Below are positions 17,389 through 24,246 of a DNA stretch of 41,443 nt, one piece after another. This DNA is from a virus. The position numbers and the translations under genes are program-made. The stretch's first letter is position 1. Each line of letters starts with the position of its first letter. The stretch is from positions 1-41,443 of the IMG/VR virus record IMGVR_UViG_3300033156_000283; one strand, given 5' to 3'. Under the pieces are notes generated by a model. The model was given only the letters and a program-made list of their open reading frames with translations, made no database searches and was not told the origin of the DNA.

Positions 17389-19196
17389 GTTTCCTCTTGC
17401 ATGAGTTGCGCCACCAGGCGTTGCTGTTCGGGTGTCAGTGTCGAAATGAAGTCTTCGGCAATCTTCGGATCCACGCGGTTCGCAAGTATCTCACCAAGCA
17501 GGCGGAATTGCTCCGGCGTCATCGTCTCGTTCAACGCCCGCGCAATCTCAATCCGCGAAGGCGTAGGCTGTTGACCGACTATCTGTTCGCCCGCCTCGCG
17601 ACCCGCCTGTTGTGCCTGTGCCTGTTGTTGCGCCCGCTGTACAACCTCGTCGCGGTACTTGAAGTTTACCGCCTTCAGCAACGCCGGCACGTCTATCGCG
17701 CCCATCTGCGCAAGCTGTATCGCCAACTGTGCCTGCGCCGCCGCCGACAACGGCAAGTCACCCGACGGCTGCACAACGACACGGTACGGTATCGGCACAA
17801 CTTCCATAATCGGCTCGCCATCCTCATTGTATTCGCCGGTCTCCTGCGGTACGCCAAGCATATCCGGGCTAATCCGCACCCTTGCACCCACGCCGTCACG
17901 CACAACGGGCACCATTCGCTCCTCGGCGTACCAGCGCTGCATCGTCTCGAGGACGGTCTGCCCAACCTCCATCCAGGTGTGTGCCCAGAAGCGCAAAGGT
18001 CCTGTCAAGCGCGTTGTGGCAGTCTGCTGAAGCTGTTGGACAAGAATGCCCGACGCCGCCGCAGAAGGCGGTTCACCACGGTTTACATCCTGCACGCCGC
18101 CCACGATGTCGAAGTGCCGCCGATCCCAGTCGATCGCCTGAAACATCTGCGGCGTCAATTGCGGCCCCTCAAGCGGACGTATGCCTGTTCCGGGGTGTAC
18201 CCTATGCACCTGCCCAGGCACAATCCGGGTCAGCTTGGATTGCCAGTCATCCGTGTACCACGCCGGCGGCGCAGTATACCGTTGGTGGGTGTTGATCCGC
18301 GTCAGACGCTTGTTTATATCGCGCTGTATCGGAATAAGCGCCGCAAACGGACTGGTAGACCAAAAGCGATTGATTGTCGGTTCTGCAGGGAAGAAGAATA
18401 CGGGGAAGCGCTTGCCAGGCGTCGGGTTATCGCCGTCAAACAACACCTGCCTGCCCGTGTAAATCATCAGCTTGTCGCCAAACTCGTGGTAGACTTCCCA
18501 AACCTCGACGCGCTTGGACTTGGGTGGTTCGTTTATGTCGTCGCGCGTGTCCGCCAAATAACCGCTGGAGCCGGCACTGACGTATTCCGCCTTGTCGAGG
18601 TCAATCTTCTCCATTTCCCCCTCACCGTTAAAAATCCGCTCCGCGGCTTCCTCCGAATAAACGTTACGCAAGGCTATGAATTCGCATTGATCCACGCGCC
18701 GCGCCGCAGGATCCGGGAATACCGTCATCGGGTCAACGGCTTCAAGCGCCACATCATCCAACAGCGGGTTCCAGTAAACTTTGATGACGCCCGTTCCCGT
18801 CACCCGCGCTTGCGTCACCATCTTCCAGTATTCCAACGCAACCCCGCGGCACTCCGACCAAGCACGTAGATATTCCGTCAAAGCCTGCGCATTCTCGTCG
18901 TTTGCGTCGTCTGTTGCCACCACGTACCACTGTTCCAGCGCCTGGACAAGCAACGCCACGTAGGTGTTCGTCGAGGAATACAGGAAGTTGGTCACCGTGG
19001 CGTCTTTCTTCTGTTCGTCGTTGGGGATTTCTTCCTTGAGGTTGGCTAATTGCTTGTCGGTGTCGTAGTATTGCCAGTAAGTCTGCCAGTCACTGTGCAG
19101 TTGCTGAACCGCCTGCCTGGCGTCATACACCTTGTCCTGCAAAACCTGAAGGCGGTCTTCCTGCTTAGGCTTACCACGCAGCCCAGGTATTCTCAT
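17385..19196 (-). CDS. Portal protein
   Basis: 603 residues, a usual size for podovirus or P22-like portals. Helical N-terminus (LQVLQDKVYDARQAVQQLHSD), then WKMVTQARVTGTGVIKVYWN and AVDPMTVFPDPAARRVDQCEF, motifs typical of portals. RDINKRLTRINTHQRY lies in the central helical crown/stem, and a Gln/Ala-rich C-terminal helix bundle (residues about 500-603) would form the crown. The dodecameric ring is the DNA channel and terminase dock. The start overlaps the end of the large terminase gene by 26 bases; SD GAGGAG lies 9 bases before the ATG. Confidence 0.85.
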   Translation of the reverse strand: MRIPGLRGKPKQEDRLQVLQDKVYDARQAVQQLHSDWQTYWQYYDTDKQLANLKEEIPNDEQKKDATVTNFLYSSTNTYVALLVQALEQWYVVATDDANDENAQALTEYLRAWSECRGVALEYWKMVTQARVTGTGVIKVYWNPLLDDVALEAVDPMTVFPDPAARRVDQCEFIALRNVYSEEAAERIFNGEGEMEKIDLDKAEYVSAGSSGYLADTRDDINEPPKSKRVEVWEVYHEFGDKLMIYTGRQVLFDGDNPTPGKRFPVFFFPAEPTINRFWSTSPFAALIPIQRDINKRLTRINTHQRYTAPPAWYTDDWQSKLTRIVPGQVHRVHPGTGIRPLEGPQLTPQMFQAIDWDRRHFDIVGGVQDVNRGEPPSAAASGILVQQLQQTATTRLTGPLRFWAHTWMEVGQTVLETMQRWYAEERMVPVVRDGVGARVRISPDMLGVPQETGEYNEDGEPIMEVVPIPYRVVVQPSGDLPLSAAAQAQLAIQLAQMGAIDVPALLKAVNFKYRDEVVQRAQQQAQAQQAGREAGEQIVGQQPTPSRIEIARALNETMTPEQFRLLGEILANRVDPKIAEDFISTLTPEQQRLVAQLMQEET

Positions 19197-20817
19197 TCTG
19201 CAACATCTCCTCGTAGCTTCCCGGCGTTATCTCGCTCAACTTATACCCAACCGGCACGTCAGCTATGACAGCCGGCACCGGCCCCCGCGTCTCTTCTACC
19301 GCATTCGCATCTTCTCCCACATAACCATACTTCAGCGCCACTTCCGCTGCCCTGCACACCGCATCCAACTCGTCCGTATCCTTGCTGAACGGAAAGGAAG
19401 CCAATTGCTTTTCGTATTCACCGCCACGCAATTCATGCGCGTGTATCACCCGGCCGCGTTGGTACCGCGTAAGCAAAACTTGCCGTATTCGTGTCTCCTT
19501 CCCGCCACCCGTCAATTCTTCAATCATCGGATATGTACCGCGCTCTTCCGCTATTTCTTCAATATTCTGCCGCGTCGTATGCCCTATAGACCCGTACATC
19601 TCAACGCCCCAGGCTTCCACGCCTTCCTCTTGGCTTATATCAAACGCCATTTCCACGAATTCTGCTTCACGCGAAAAACCGCCCCAACTGCCAAGCACGT
19701 AAAGCCGCCTGTCAGCATCTATCCCCACCAAGCCAAGGCCAGGGTGGCTTGTGCCCGTACCAGACGCCGGATCAAGCCCCAAGTAAAGCGTCATAGGCGG
19801 CATGTCTTCCCGCGCCATATACCGCACCATGTTCATGTCAAACCGATCGTCGCCGCGCACCGACGTGTCAAGCATATATTGCAAAGCGCCAAACCGCGGA
19901 TCAACAACGCGCCGCATTTCACGCTGAAAACGCGCGTCATTCCAGTTTTCAGGGTCCACGTACACGCCGTTGTCTACAATCTCAATCCGCCCCGATTGAT
20001 TTATACGCGCGTAACCGCGCACCGGTTGCACGAACAAGTCAAGATCACGCGGATAATAGTGTTGAATAACGTATTGCCACACGTCATAATCCGCGTAGAA
20101 CGTGCCCCAAATAAGCAATTCATCAGTATTAATCGTCGGGAACAGCGCCCTAAACTTCGCACAAAGTTCTTCTTGCGCTTGCCGCGACAGGAAATTCGCA
20201 TCGTTCACCCAGTCGTCAATATCAATACCCGCAACGTGCCGCCCCGTTTGCGGTTGCGATACCGTCCGCAACTCAAACGTCGGGCCGCCCTTCGTCCGCC
20301 CGCGTATCGTCTTTTGCGTCTTATCCCAAGATCCCGCCGCCGGCGCCATGTACGGGTACAACCGCAAAAGCACAGGGTTCCGTTCGCAATGCCGCCCCAT
20401 CTCCTTGAACCGCGCTTCCCCAAGCTTCGCATCGCTGTAAATGTGAATGTGGTCGTACGTCTCCGGTTCTTGCACCGCGCGCCACAACGCACGCGCAAGC
20501 GACATCGTCGTCTTGAACGCACCCCTGTAATACGCATGAAATTGCGGCTTCTTCACATTAGTCAGCCGCTTGCACACTTCCCAATGAAATCCACCAGGCC
20601 CCGAAAGCCTGTCATACCCCAACACAAACATCGTGAAGAAGTGCAAGCTGCGCTTCCCAAGCGCCGCATACACTGCAACCTCTTCACTCGTCAGGTTCCA
20701 AGGCTCCCTCGTCAGCCTCTCCAGATCCCACTTCCAATTCGGCCATTTTCTCTTCAGCAGTTTCTCGTAATACTCTTTCGATTTCTGGTATCCCGGTCGC
20801 GGCGCCTTCCGCTTCAA
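19171..20817 (-). CDS. terL: Terminase large subunit (packaging ATPase-nuclease)
   Basis: Up to 548 residues. A variant Walker A is RGAFKTT (residues about 98-104), Walker B is GIDIDDW (residues about 198-203), and the RNase H-like nuclease begins with YLGLDPASGTG in the C-terminal half. The enzyme pumps DNA into the prohead through the portal and cuts it. The 20817 start is a TTG with a weak SD, and it overlaps the upstream gene by 134 bases. A later start (for example the GTG near residue 49) would lose the conserved-looking FFTMFVLGYDRLSGPGG approach only in part. The start is therefore uncertain and the family is not. Confidence 0.85.
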   Translation of the reverse strand: MKRKAPRPGYQKSKEYYEKLLKRKWPNWKWDLERLTREPWNLTSEEVAVYAALGKRSLHFFTMFVLGYDRLSGPGGFHWEVCKRLTNVKKPQFHAYYRGAFKTTMSLARALWRAVQEPETYDHIHIYSDAKLGEARFKEMGRHCERNPVLLRLYPYMAPAAGSWDKTQKTIRGRTKGGPTFELRTVSQPQTGRHVAGIDIDDWVNDANFLSRQAQEELCAKFRALFPTINTDELLIWGTFYADYDVWQYVIQHYYPRDLDLFVQPVRGYARINQSGRIEIVDNGVYVDPENWNDARFQREMRRVVDPRFGALQYMLDTSVRGDDRFDMNMVRYMAREDMPPMTLYLGLDPASGTGTSHPGLGLVGIDADRRLYVLGSWGGFSREAEFVEMAFDISQEEGVEAWGVEMYGSIGHTTRQNIEEIAEERGTYPMIEELTGGGKETRIRQVLLTRYQRGRVIHAHELRGGEYEKQLASFPFSKDTDELDAVCRAAEVALKYGYVGEDANAVEETRGPVPAVIADVPVGYKLSEITPGSYEEMLQNENTWAAW

Positions 20818-20989
20818 CAGACTTCACCGCCCTTGTCTCCGCATCTCTCTGCTGAAAAATTATCTTCATCAAGTACACCTTGTCCCGCCACCTCACATCC
20901 TCAGACGCAAGCGCCTGCGTCGCAAGCTTCCACGCTTGCTCATACAACTCCGCACTCATCTTCATGTACTTCTGCCTCTCAGGATCCAT
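20684..20989 (-). CDS. terS: Terminase small subunit candidate
   Basis: 101 residues from ATG 20989 (MDPERQKYMKMSAELYEQ), with GGAGG 7 bases upstream. It is helical and charged, with an acidic C-terminus (EVGSGEADEGALEPDE) as in many small terminases. It is the first gene of the structural operon, directly before terL and beside the long non-coding region where a packaging site would be expected. No clear HTH is visible, so the call rests on position, size and composition. The last 134 bases also encode the N-terminus of TerL in another frame. Confidence 0.5.
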   Translation of the reverse strand: MDPERQKYMKMSAELYEQAWKLATQALASEDVRWRDKVYLMKIIFQQRDAETRAVKSVEAEGAATGIPEIERVLRETAEEKMAELEVGSGEADEGALEPDE

Positions 20990-21023
20990 CACCAACCCTC
21001 CCCTCTTATGTTAACCTCCTACT

Positions 21024-21072
21024 TAGTAACTACTACTTATAGTTAAGCACTTAGTTACTATATAAGCACTAG
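21024..21072. repeat. AT-rich repeat cluster in the terminase leader
   Basis: TAGTAACTA (21024-21032) and TAGTTACTA (21052-21060) form a 9-bp inverted repeat. AAGCACTTA (21045-21053) and AAGCACTAG (21064-21072) are near-direct repeats. AAGCACTTA occurs again at 29830-29838 among the repeats inside the replication gene. The cluster lies in the 5' leader of the structural operon, between promoter and small terminase, where it could bind a regulator or the replication initiator. Confidence 0.55.
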
Positions 21073-21169
21073 CTTAATATAGCAGGAGGGGCCAGCCAAC
21101 ACTCAGACCCCAGCTAATCCCCTTTCTCTATTGTCTCGGTCGGGCGGTCTGACCCCACCTGCACTAACA

Positions 21170-21198
21170 GCTTTACCACGTTACTGCGCTCCTGTCAA
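21170..21198 (-). promoter_or_regulatory. Candidate promoter of the structural operon
   Basis: On the minus strand TTGACA (complement of 21193-21198) is followed after 17 bases by TAAAGC (complement of 21170-21175) within CGTGGTAAAGC. The -35 is perfect and the -10 is weak, but the sequence shares the TTGACAG start and GTGGTA element with the promoters at 17359 and 34831. Transcription would start about 180 bases before the small terminase gene. Confidence 0.5.
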
Positions 21199-21565
21199 GC
21201 TACGAATGCCCGCAGACGGCCCTTTTCCCCAAAATTTTGCAATTTTTTTATTTTGATCGTGGGCAAACTAAGACGGTGGTGGAATGGAGGTGGGATTGGG
21301 ATTGGAAGTCCCCCCCGCCCCCGCGGGCACGCCCGCACGCGCGCGAAAGAGCCTCTATATGCTATATAGTGCTATATACTACTACGCGCACGCGCGCGCG
21401 ACTAGGAGTAATTACTACGAGGAGGCTACTGCAACTACGCGCGCACACGAGGGCCGCCTGGTGCCCAAGCCCGCTTGGTGGCCGACCGCCACGCCAGCAG
21501 CTTGAAAATCGGCATCTACTTCGCTTTTTGGCGTCTTTCACCCAACCCCGCCGAAATGCCGCCTA

Positions 21566-21599
21566 TCTTGTACGCATTTCATACGAAATGCGTACAAGA
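21566..21599. repeat. 34-bp palindrome, 15-bp perfect arms
   Basis: TCTTGTACGCATTTC (21566-21580) is the exact reverse complement of 21585-21599, with a 4-base centre (ATAC). No T-run follows on either strand, so it is not an ordinary terminator. A dimeric regulator site, recombination or partition site, packaging signal or cruciform are possible. It is the longest perfect inverted repeat noticed in the window. Confidence 0.85.
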
Positions 21600-21748
21600 C
21601 CCCTGTAGGCTGCCCATCAGGCCATCCAGGCCCCACAGGCCCGCTGCGCCCAGCACTACCCCAGGCCCGCCCCGCAGATCCGCCCACCCGGACGCTCAGC
21701 TTGCCCCTGCAGGCCCACCAAGCCCCCATCGGCTCCCCATCGCCCGCC

Positions 21749-21792
21749 CACGCGCGCACGCGTATATGCACACGCGCACGCATACGCGCATG
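21749..21792. other. 44-bp strictly alternating pyrimidine-purine tract (Z-DNA-prone)
   Basis: Every base from 21749 to 21792 alternates pyrimidine and purine, mostly CG, CA and TG steps with a short TATAT centre. A shorter tract of the same kind (17 bases) lies at 21384-21400. Such DNA can flip to the left-handed form under negative supercoiling, for example between divergent promoters, which is where it lies. Confidence 0.75.
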
Positions 21793-22096
21793 GAGTTCGG
21801 GCCGCCCATACCTGCCCCGCCGGCCCCCGGCTCACATCACCAGCTAGCCGCCGGCTCCCCGGCCCACCAGCTAACCTGCCGGCCGGCTCAAGGCATCTTG
21901 ACGAATGCCACCGGTGGCAGGTCCCGCATGCCCGCTTGCCCCCAGGTCCCACAGGCTATCTGCCTACATAGCTATATGCACTGCTTAATGCCACCCTCAC
22001 CCCCCTATAGTCCCCCCTCTCCCTCCGCTGGCTGGCTTGAGGATACTTTGAGCATGCTTTGCGCTGAGCTTGGGAGGAATTGCCCGCCCGGCGTGG

Positions 22097-22187
22097 TAAT
22101 ATATAGCCTGGAGGCCGCGAGAAAAAAATTTTGAAAAAAGCGGAACCTTTCCAGGCCCCCGGACGTCTAATACTCTGGAGGCCGCGA
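22097..22187 (+). promoter_or_regulatory. Plus-operon promoter/operator region with duplicated 13-bp box
   Basis: CTGGAGGCCGCGA occurs at 22108-22120 and 22175-22187. Each copy lies just after a -10-like hexamer: TAATAT (22097-22102, in CGTGGTAATAT) and TAATAC (22168-22173). An A/T tract lies between (22121-22138). No good -35 is seen for either, so the promoters may rely on the extended -10 or an activator. The boxes would cover the transcription starts, as operators do. The first gene of the operon begins at 22212. Confidence 0.5.
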
Positions 22188-22211
22188 AAACACCAACGAG
22201 GAGGGAACCCA

Positions 22212-22433
22212 ATGAACCGCGTAACCCCAGAAGCCAAGGCCCGTAAGCTGATTTTGCTTGGCCGAGCCAGCTACATTGACCCCGCAGCCATCGGCAACCG
22301 CAAGGTCGAGGACTTGGCCGGCCAGATCGCCGACGCCATCATGGCGTTGGCCGACTATGCCGAGGCTGGCAATCCGCACGCCGTGGACATTCTGCGCGCA
22401 ATCGGGGTCGAGCTTGACCCTGACACCCAATAA
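22212..22433 (+). CDS. Small acidic protein, first gene of plus operon, unknown
   Basis: 73 residues from ATG 22212, with GAGGAGG 8 bases upstream; an in-frame TTG at 22131 has no SD and lies in the regulatory region. The product is helical: residues 1-20 basic, then VEDLAGQIADAIMALADYAE and AVDILRAIGVELDPD. Not recognised. It opens a run of twelve small genes that probably act early in infection. Confidence 0.75.
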   Translation: MNRVTPEAKARKLILLGRASYIDPAAIGNRKVEDLAGQIADAIMALADYAEAGNPHAVDILRAIGVELDPDTQ

Positions 22434-22453
22434 CCCACGAGGAGGGACACACC

Positions 22454-22684
22454 ATGACCACCGCCATGCTTCCCCTAACCGAACGAGAGGAGAGGCGGCT
22501 GGCCGAGGTCGTAATCAGTCACCGCTTGCGGCTGTACTCACCCGGCTGGCGCCTCGAGACCGCCCCTGTAGTGTGGTGTATCGTGGACGCCAACGGCATC
22601 ACCATCGCCACCGGGACGCACAAGAGGCTGATTGACTGGGTAGACGGATTTCGCTGTGGCGTATTGTCCGCCCAAGAGGGATAA
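22454..22684 (+). CDS. Small plus-operon protein, unknown
   Basis: 76 residues. A basic helical N-terminus (TEREERRLAEVVISHRLRLY) is followed by a beta-rich C-terminus (APVVWCIVDANGITIATGTHKRLIDW). GAGGAGGG precedes the ATG after a 20-base gap from the previous gene. No family was recognised. Confidence 0.75.
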   Translation: MTTAMLPLTEREERRLAEVVISHRLRLYSPGWRLETAPVVWCIVDANGITIATGTHKRLIDWVDGFRCGVLSAQEG

Positions 22685-22740
22685 CGAGGGGCAGGCGCCC
22701 GCCTGCCCCACACCATCACCATCACGAGGAGGGAGAAAAC

Positions 22741-23175
22741 ATGACGTTTGACGCCATGAAGGAGCTGACGCCCAAAGAGGCAATCCAGGCTATTATCACG
22801 GAGGCGGCCCGCAAGGGTACTGACGCATTGATCCCTGCGGCCCTACTGCGGGCCGCTTGCTACCCCCCACGGCCCGAGCCGTCACCAGGCTGGGGCCGGG
22901 AGCCAGTGCCGCGTGACTTCCCCATCAAGTTTCAGATGCACGACGGCCGCAAGGCCGAACTGACGCGCAACAAGCTTATCGTCGAAGGAGAGGTCTTGGG
23001 TCCCGACGACCTAGTGCCGCCGCCACCAGGTGCGCCATTGCCGTGGCTGACGGCACCCGTGAAGGACCTGGTGCTGGACGCGGCCGAACGCCGCCGCAAG
23101 CTGACGGAACCCGACAGAATAATCGAGCTGCCCGATTTGTGGGCTGAGCGCCTGCGGGGCTGGCCCGAAGAATAG
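22741..23175 (+). CDS. Plus-operon protein with Pro-rich middle, unknown
   Basis: 144 residues. The N-terminal 45 residues are helical (TPKEAIQAIITEAARKG; IPAALLRAACYPP). A Pro-rich stretch, a short beta segment (IKFQMHDGRKAELTRNKLIVEGEVLG) and a second Pro-rich stretch follow, then a charged helical tail. SD GAGGAGGG. Its end is followed by a strong hairpin and a change to more AT-rich genes. Function unknown. Confidence 0.75.
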   Translation: MTFDAMKELTPKEAIQAIITEAARKGTDALIPAALLRAACYPPRPEPSPGWGREPVPRDFPIKFQMHDGRKAELTRNKLIVEGEVLGPDDLVPPPPGAPLPWLTAPVKDLVLDAAERRRKLTEPDRIIELPDLWAERLRGWPEE

Positions 23176-23184
23176 ACTGAGTTT

Positions 23185-23212
23185 GGGGCCGTAGGTTCGG
23201 GCCTGCGGCCCC
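23185..23212. terminator. Intercistronic hairpin in plus operon
   Basis: GGGGCCG (23185-23191) pairs with CGGCCCC (23206-23212), extended by a G-T pair and AGG/CCT, for a stem of about 11 pairs and a 6-base loop. It lies after the stop at 23175 and before the SD of the next gene, with no T-run. Partial termination or mRNA processing is possible. Confidence 0.55.
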
Positions 23213-23243
23213 CCCAAAAACCCCAAAGGAGGAGGGCTAAACA

Positions 23244-23783
23244 ATGAGAGAAACGGTACAACTGATTCACGCACTCGAATTTAATGATTGGCAAGCATTG
23301 CTGAACGACGAAACAATAAAAACAGTAAAAGACTGCTATGACCGCGGCATGATTCTTGAGGCTTACGTTGACCTGCATGATACAGGTATGTGGCCCGTGG
23401 TAACCGCCTGCGTAGAGTTAATTGCACTGGACGTGTGGGAAGGCTACCATAAGGAAGTTGAGGGAGGAGTGCTTGCTAGTTCTCAGCTAGTGCTGGCCTG
23501 CAAGGCTAACCTAGAAACCCTCGATATCAACTCTCCAACACTGGAGATGCTAAGGAACATGACCGTTGCAGATACTATTGTAATGGAGGATAGTTACTAC
23601 CCTCCAGTAAAACGAATGATAGACTACGTAGGCGTCGGTATTATATGCCCGTACAGGGCTAATGGTGAGGACGCGCTTACCGCCGTGAAAGGATGGTTGT
23701 CCTCACTAATAGAAAGTGACTGGTTTCTGGAAATAGTGGATAATTGGGCTATCAAGGTGACGGAAACTATAGAAGACGAATAG
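23244..23783 (+). CDS. Plus-operon acidic protein, more AT-rich DNA, unknown
   Basis: 179 residues, acidic and mostly helical, with two hydrophobic stretches too short or polar for clear membrane segments (VVTACVELIALDVWEG; MIDYVGVGIICPY). The C-terminal part (GWLSSLIESDWFLEIVDNWAI) recalls the ending of the two downstream paralogues, but only loosely. Codons use more A and T (ATA, AAT, GAA, TTA) than the rest of the genome, suggesting recent acquisition together with the next gene. SD GGAGGAGGG. Confidence 0.75.
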   Translation: MRETVQLIHALEFNDWQALLNDETIKTVKDCYDRGMILEAYVDLHDTGMWPVVTACVELIALDVWEGYHKEVEGGVLASSQLVLACKANLETLDINSPTLEMLRNMTVADTIVMEDSYYPPVKRMIDYVGVGIICPYRANGEDALTAVKGWLSSLIESDWFLEIVDNWAIKVTETIEDE

Positions 23784-23827
23784 AAAAAGGAACACACAAT
23801 AGGAAAACCTGAAAGGAGTGTCTACCG

Positions 23828-24073
23828 ATGAGGTTAACCGCTAATCAAGAAGAAATAGTCATACCGTGGATAACATTCCTGCGTGACAACATCGGCGACG
23901 ATTGGCACATTGAAGAGGATACAGACGAACTGCGCCTCGTGCGCATACACCAAGACTTGGGCGGTGTACGAGAGGTAATATGCACGTCGCGCCGTCGGCC
24001 GACATTCGTTGAATATGTACGGCTATTTGGATATGGTGTCGCGTGTGCCCTTCACGATAAGGCAAAAGAGTGA
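23828..24073 (+). CDS. Small plus-operon protein, unknown
   Basis: 81 residues, acidic in the middle (GDDWHIEEDTDELRLVRI), with a basic turn (TSRRRPTFVEYVRLFGYG). SD AAAGGAGTG. Base composition is AT-richer than the flanking genes, like its upstream neighbour. The stop overlaps a GTG (24070) that opens a frame through the structured spacer into the next gene. Not recognised. Confidence 0.75.
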   Translation: MRLTANQEEIVIPWITFLRDNIGDDWHIEEDTDELRLVRIHQDLGGVREVICTSRRRPTFVEYVRLFGYGVACALHDKAKE

Positions 24074-24246
24074 GCAAAGAGGACATCGAGAAGGTGGCCC
24101 GCCTGCGGGGGGTTACGGGGCTACCGCTAACGGTACAGTGGGCGTACGGCGGGCCGGGAGCAGGCTCAGGCCGAAGCACAATAACGGAGTTCGGGGGGCG
24201 CGGGCTACCCTGTGCCCCCCCACCATACCAAACAGGAGGGATAACA
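24074..24246 (+). other. Structured spacer in plus operon (possible regulatory RNA)
   Basis: This 173-base gap can fold extensively. GGCCCGCC (24096-24103) pairs with GGCGGGCC (24148-24155) and encloses TACCG/CGGTA (24122-24135). A 12-pair stem runs from GGGGGGC at 24193 to GCCCCCC ending at 24220, with a 4-base loop (24205-24208) and two G-U pairs. The next gene's SD follows 14 bases later. A GTG at 24070 keeps an open frame through the spacer, so it could instead code a 59-residue N-terminal extension of the next protein; its Gly/Pro-rich latter half argues against that. Confidence 0.5.

Larger units (their letters stand above)
20990..22211. other. Divergent intergenic control region (about 1.2 kb, no credible gene)
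   Basis: Between the divergent terminase and plus-strand operons no frame has an SD and protein-like composition. The longest ones (for example 21475-22134 plus and 21656-21952 minus) encode Pro/Ala/His-rich products without a plausible start. Composition is patchy: AT-rich repeats at 21010-21090, A/T runs at 21230-21252 and 22121-22138, and very GC-rich CCC/GGCC-rich DNA at 21480-21960. It holds promoters, a perfect-arm palindrome and an alternating tract listed separately. A packaging site is likely here or in the small terminase gene. Confidence 0.7.

Noticed and set aside
17298-18869. 523-residue plus-strand frame opposite portal
   Set aside because: Arg/Leu-rich composition, no SD, antisense to a well-supported portal gene.
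19405-21042. 545-residue plus-strand frame opposite terL
   Set aside because: Arg/His/Pro-rich product without an SD, exactly opposite a clear TerL with ordered motifs; an antisense shadow of codon usage.
21566-21599. Protelomerase telomere site
   Set aside because: Arms are perfect but short, and no protelomerase-like gene or linear-plasmid partition genes are present; kept only as a minor alternative.
21475-22134. 219-residue plus-strand frame in the non-coding region
   Set aside because: Pro/His/Ala low-complexity product running through the palindrome, alternating tract and promoter; no SD and no natural protein features.
20990-22211. tRNA genes in the non-coding region
   Set aside because: No cloverleaf with TTCRA-type T-loop and CCA-compatible acceptor was found by eye; a tRNA scan would be needed to be certain.
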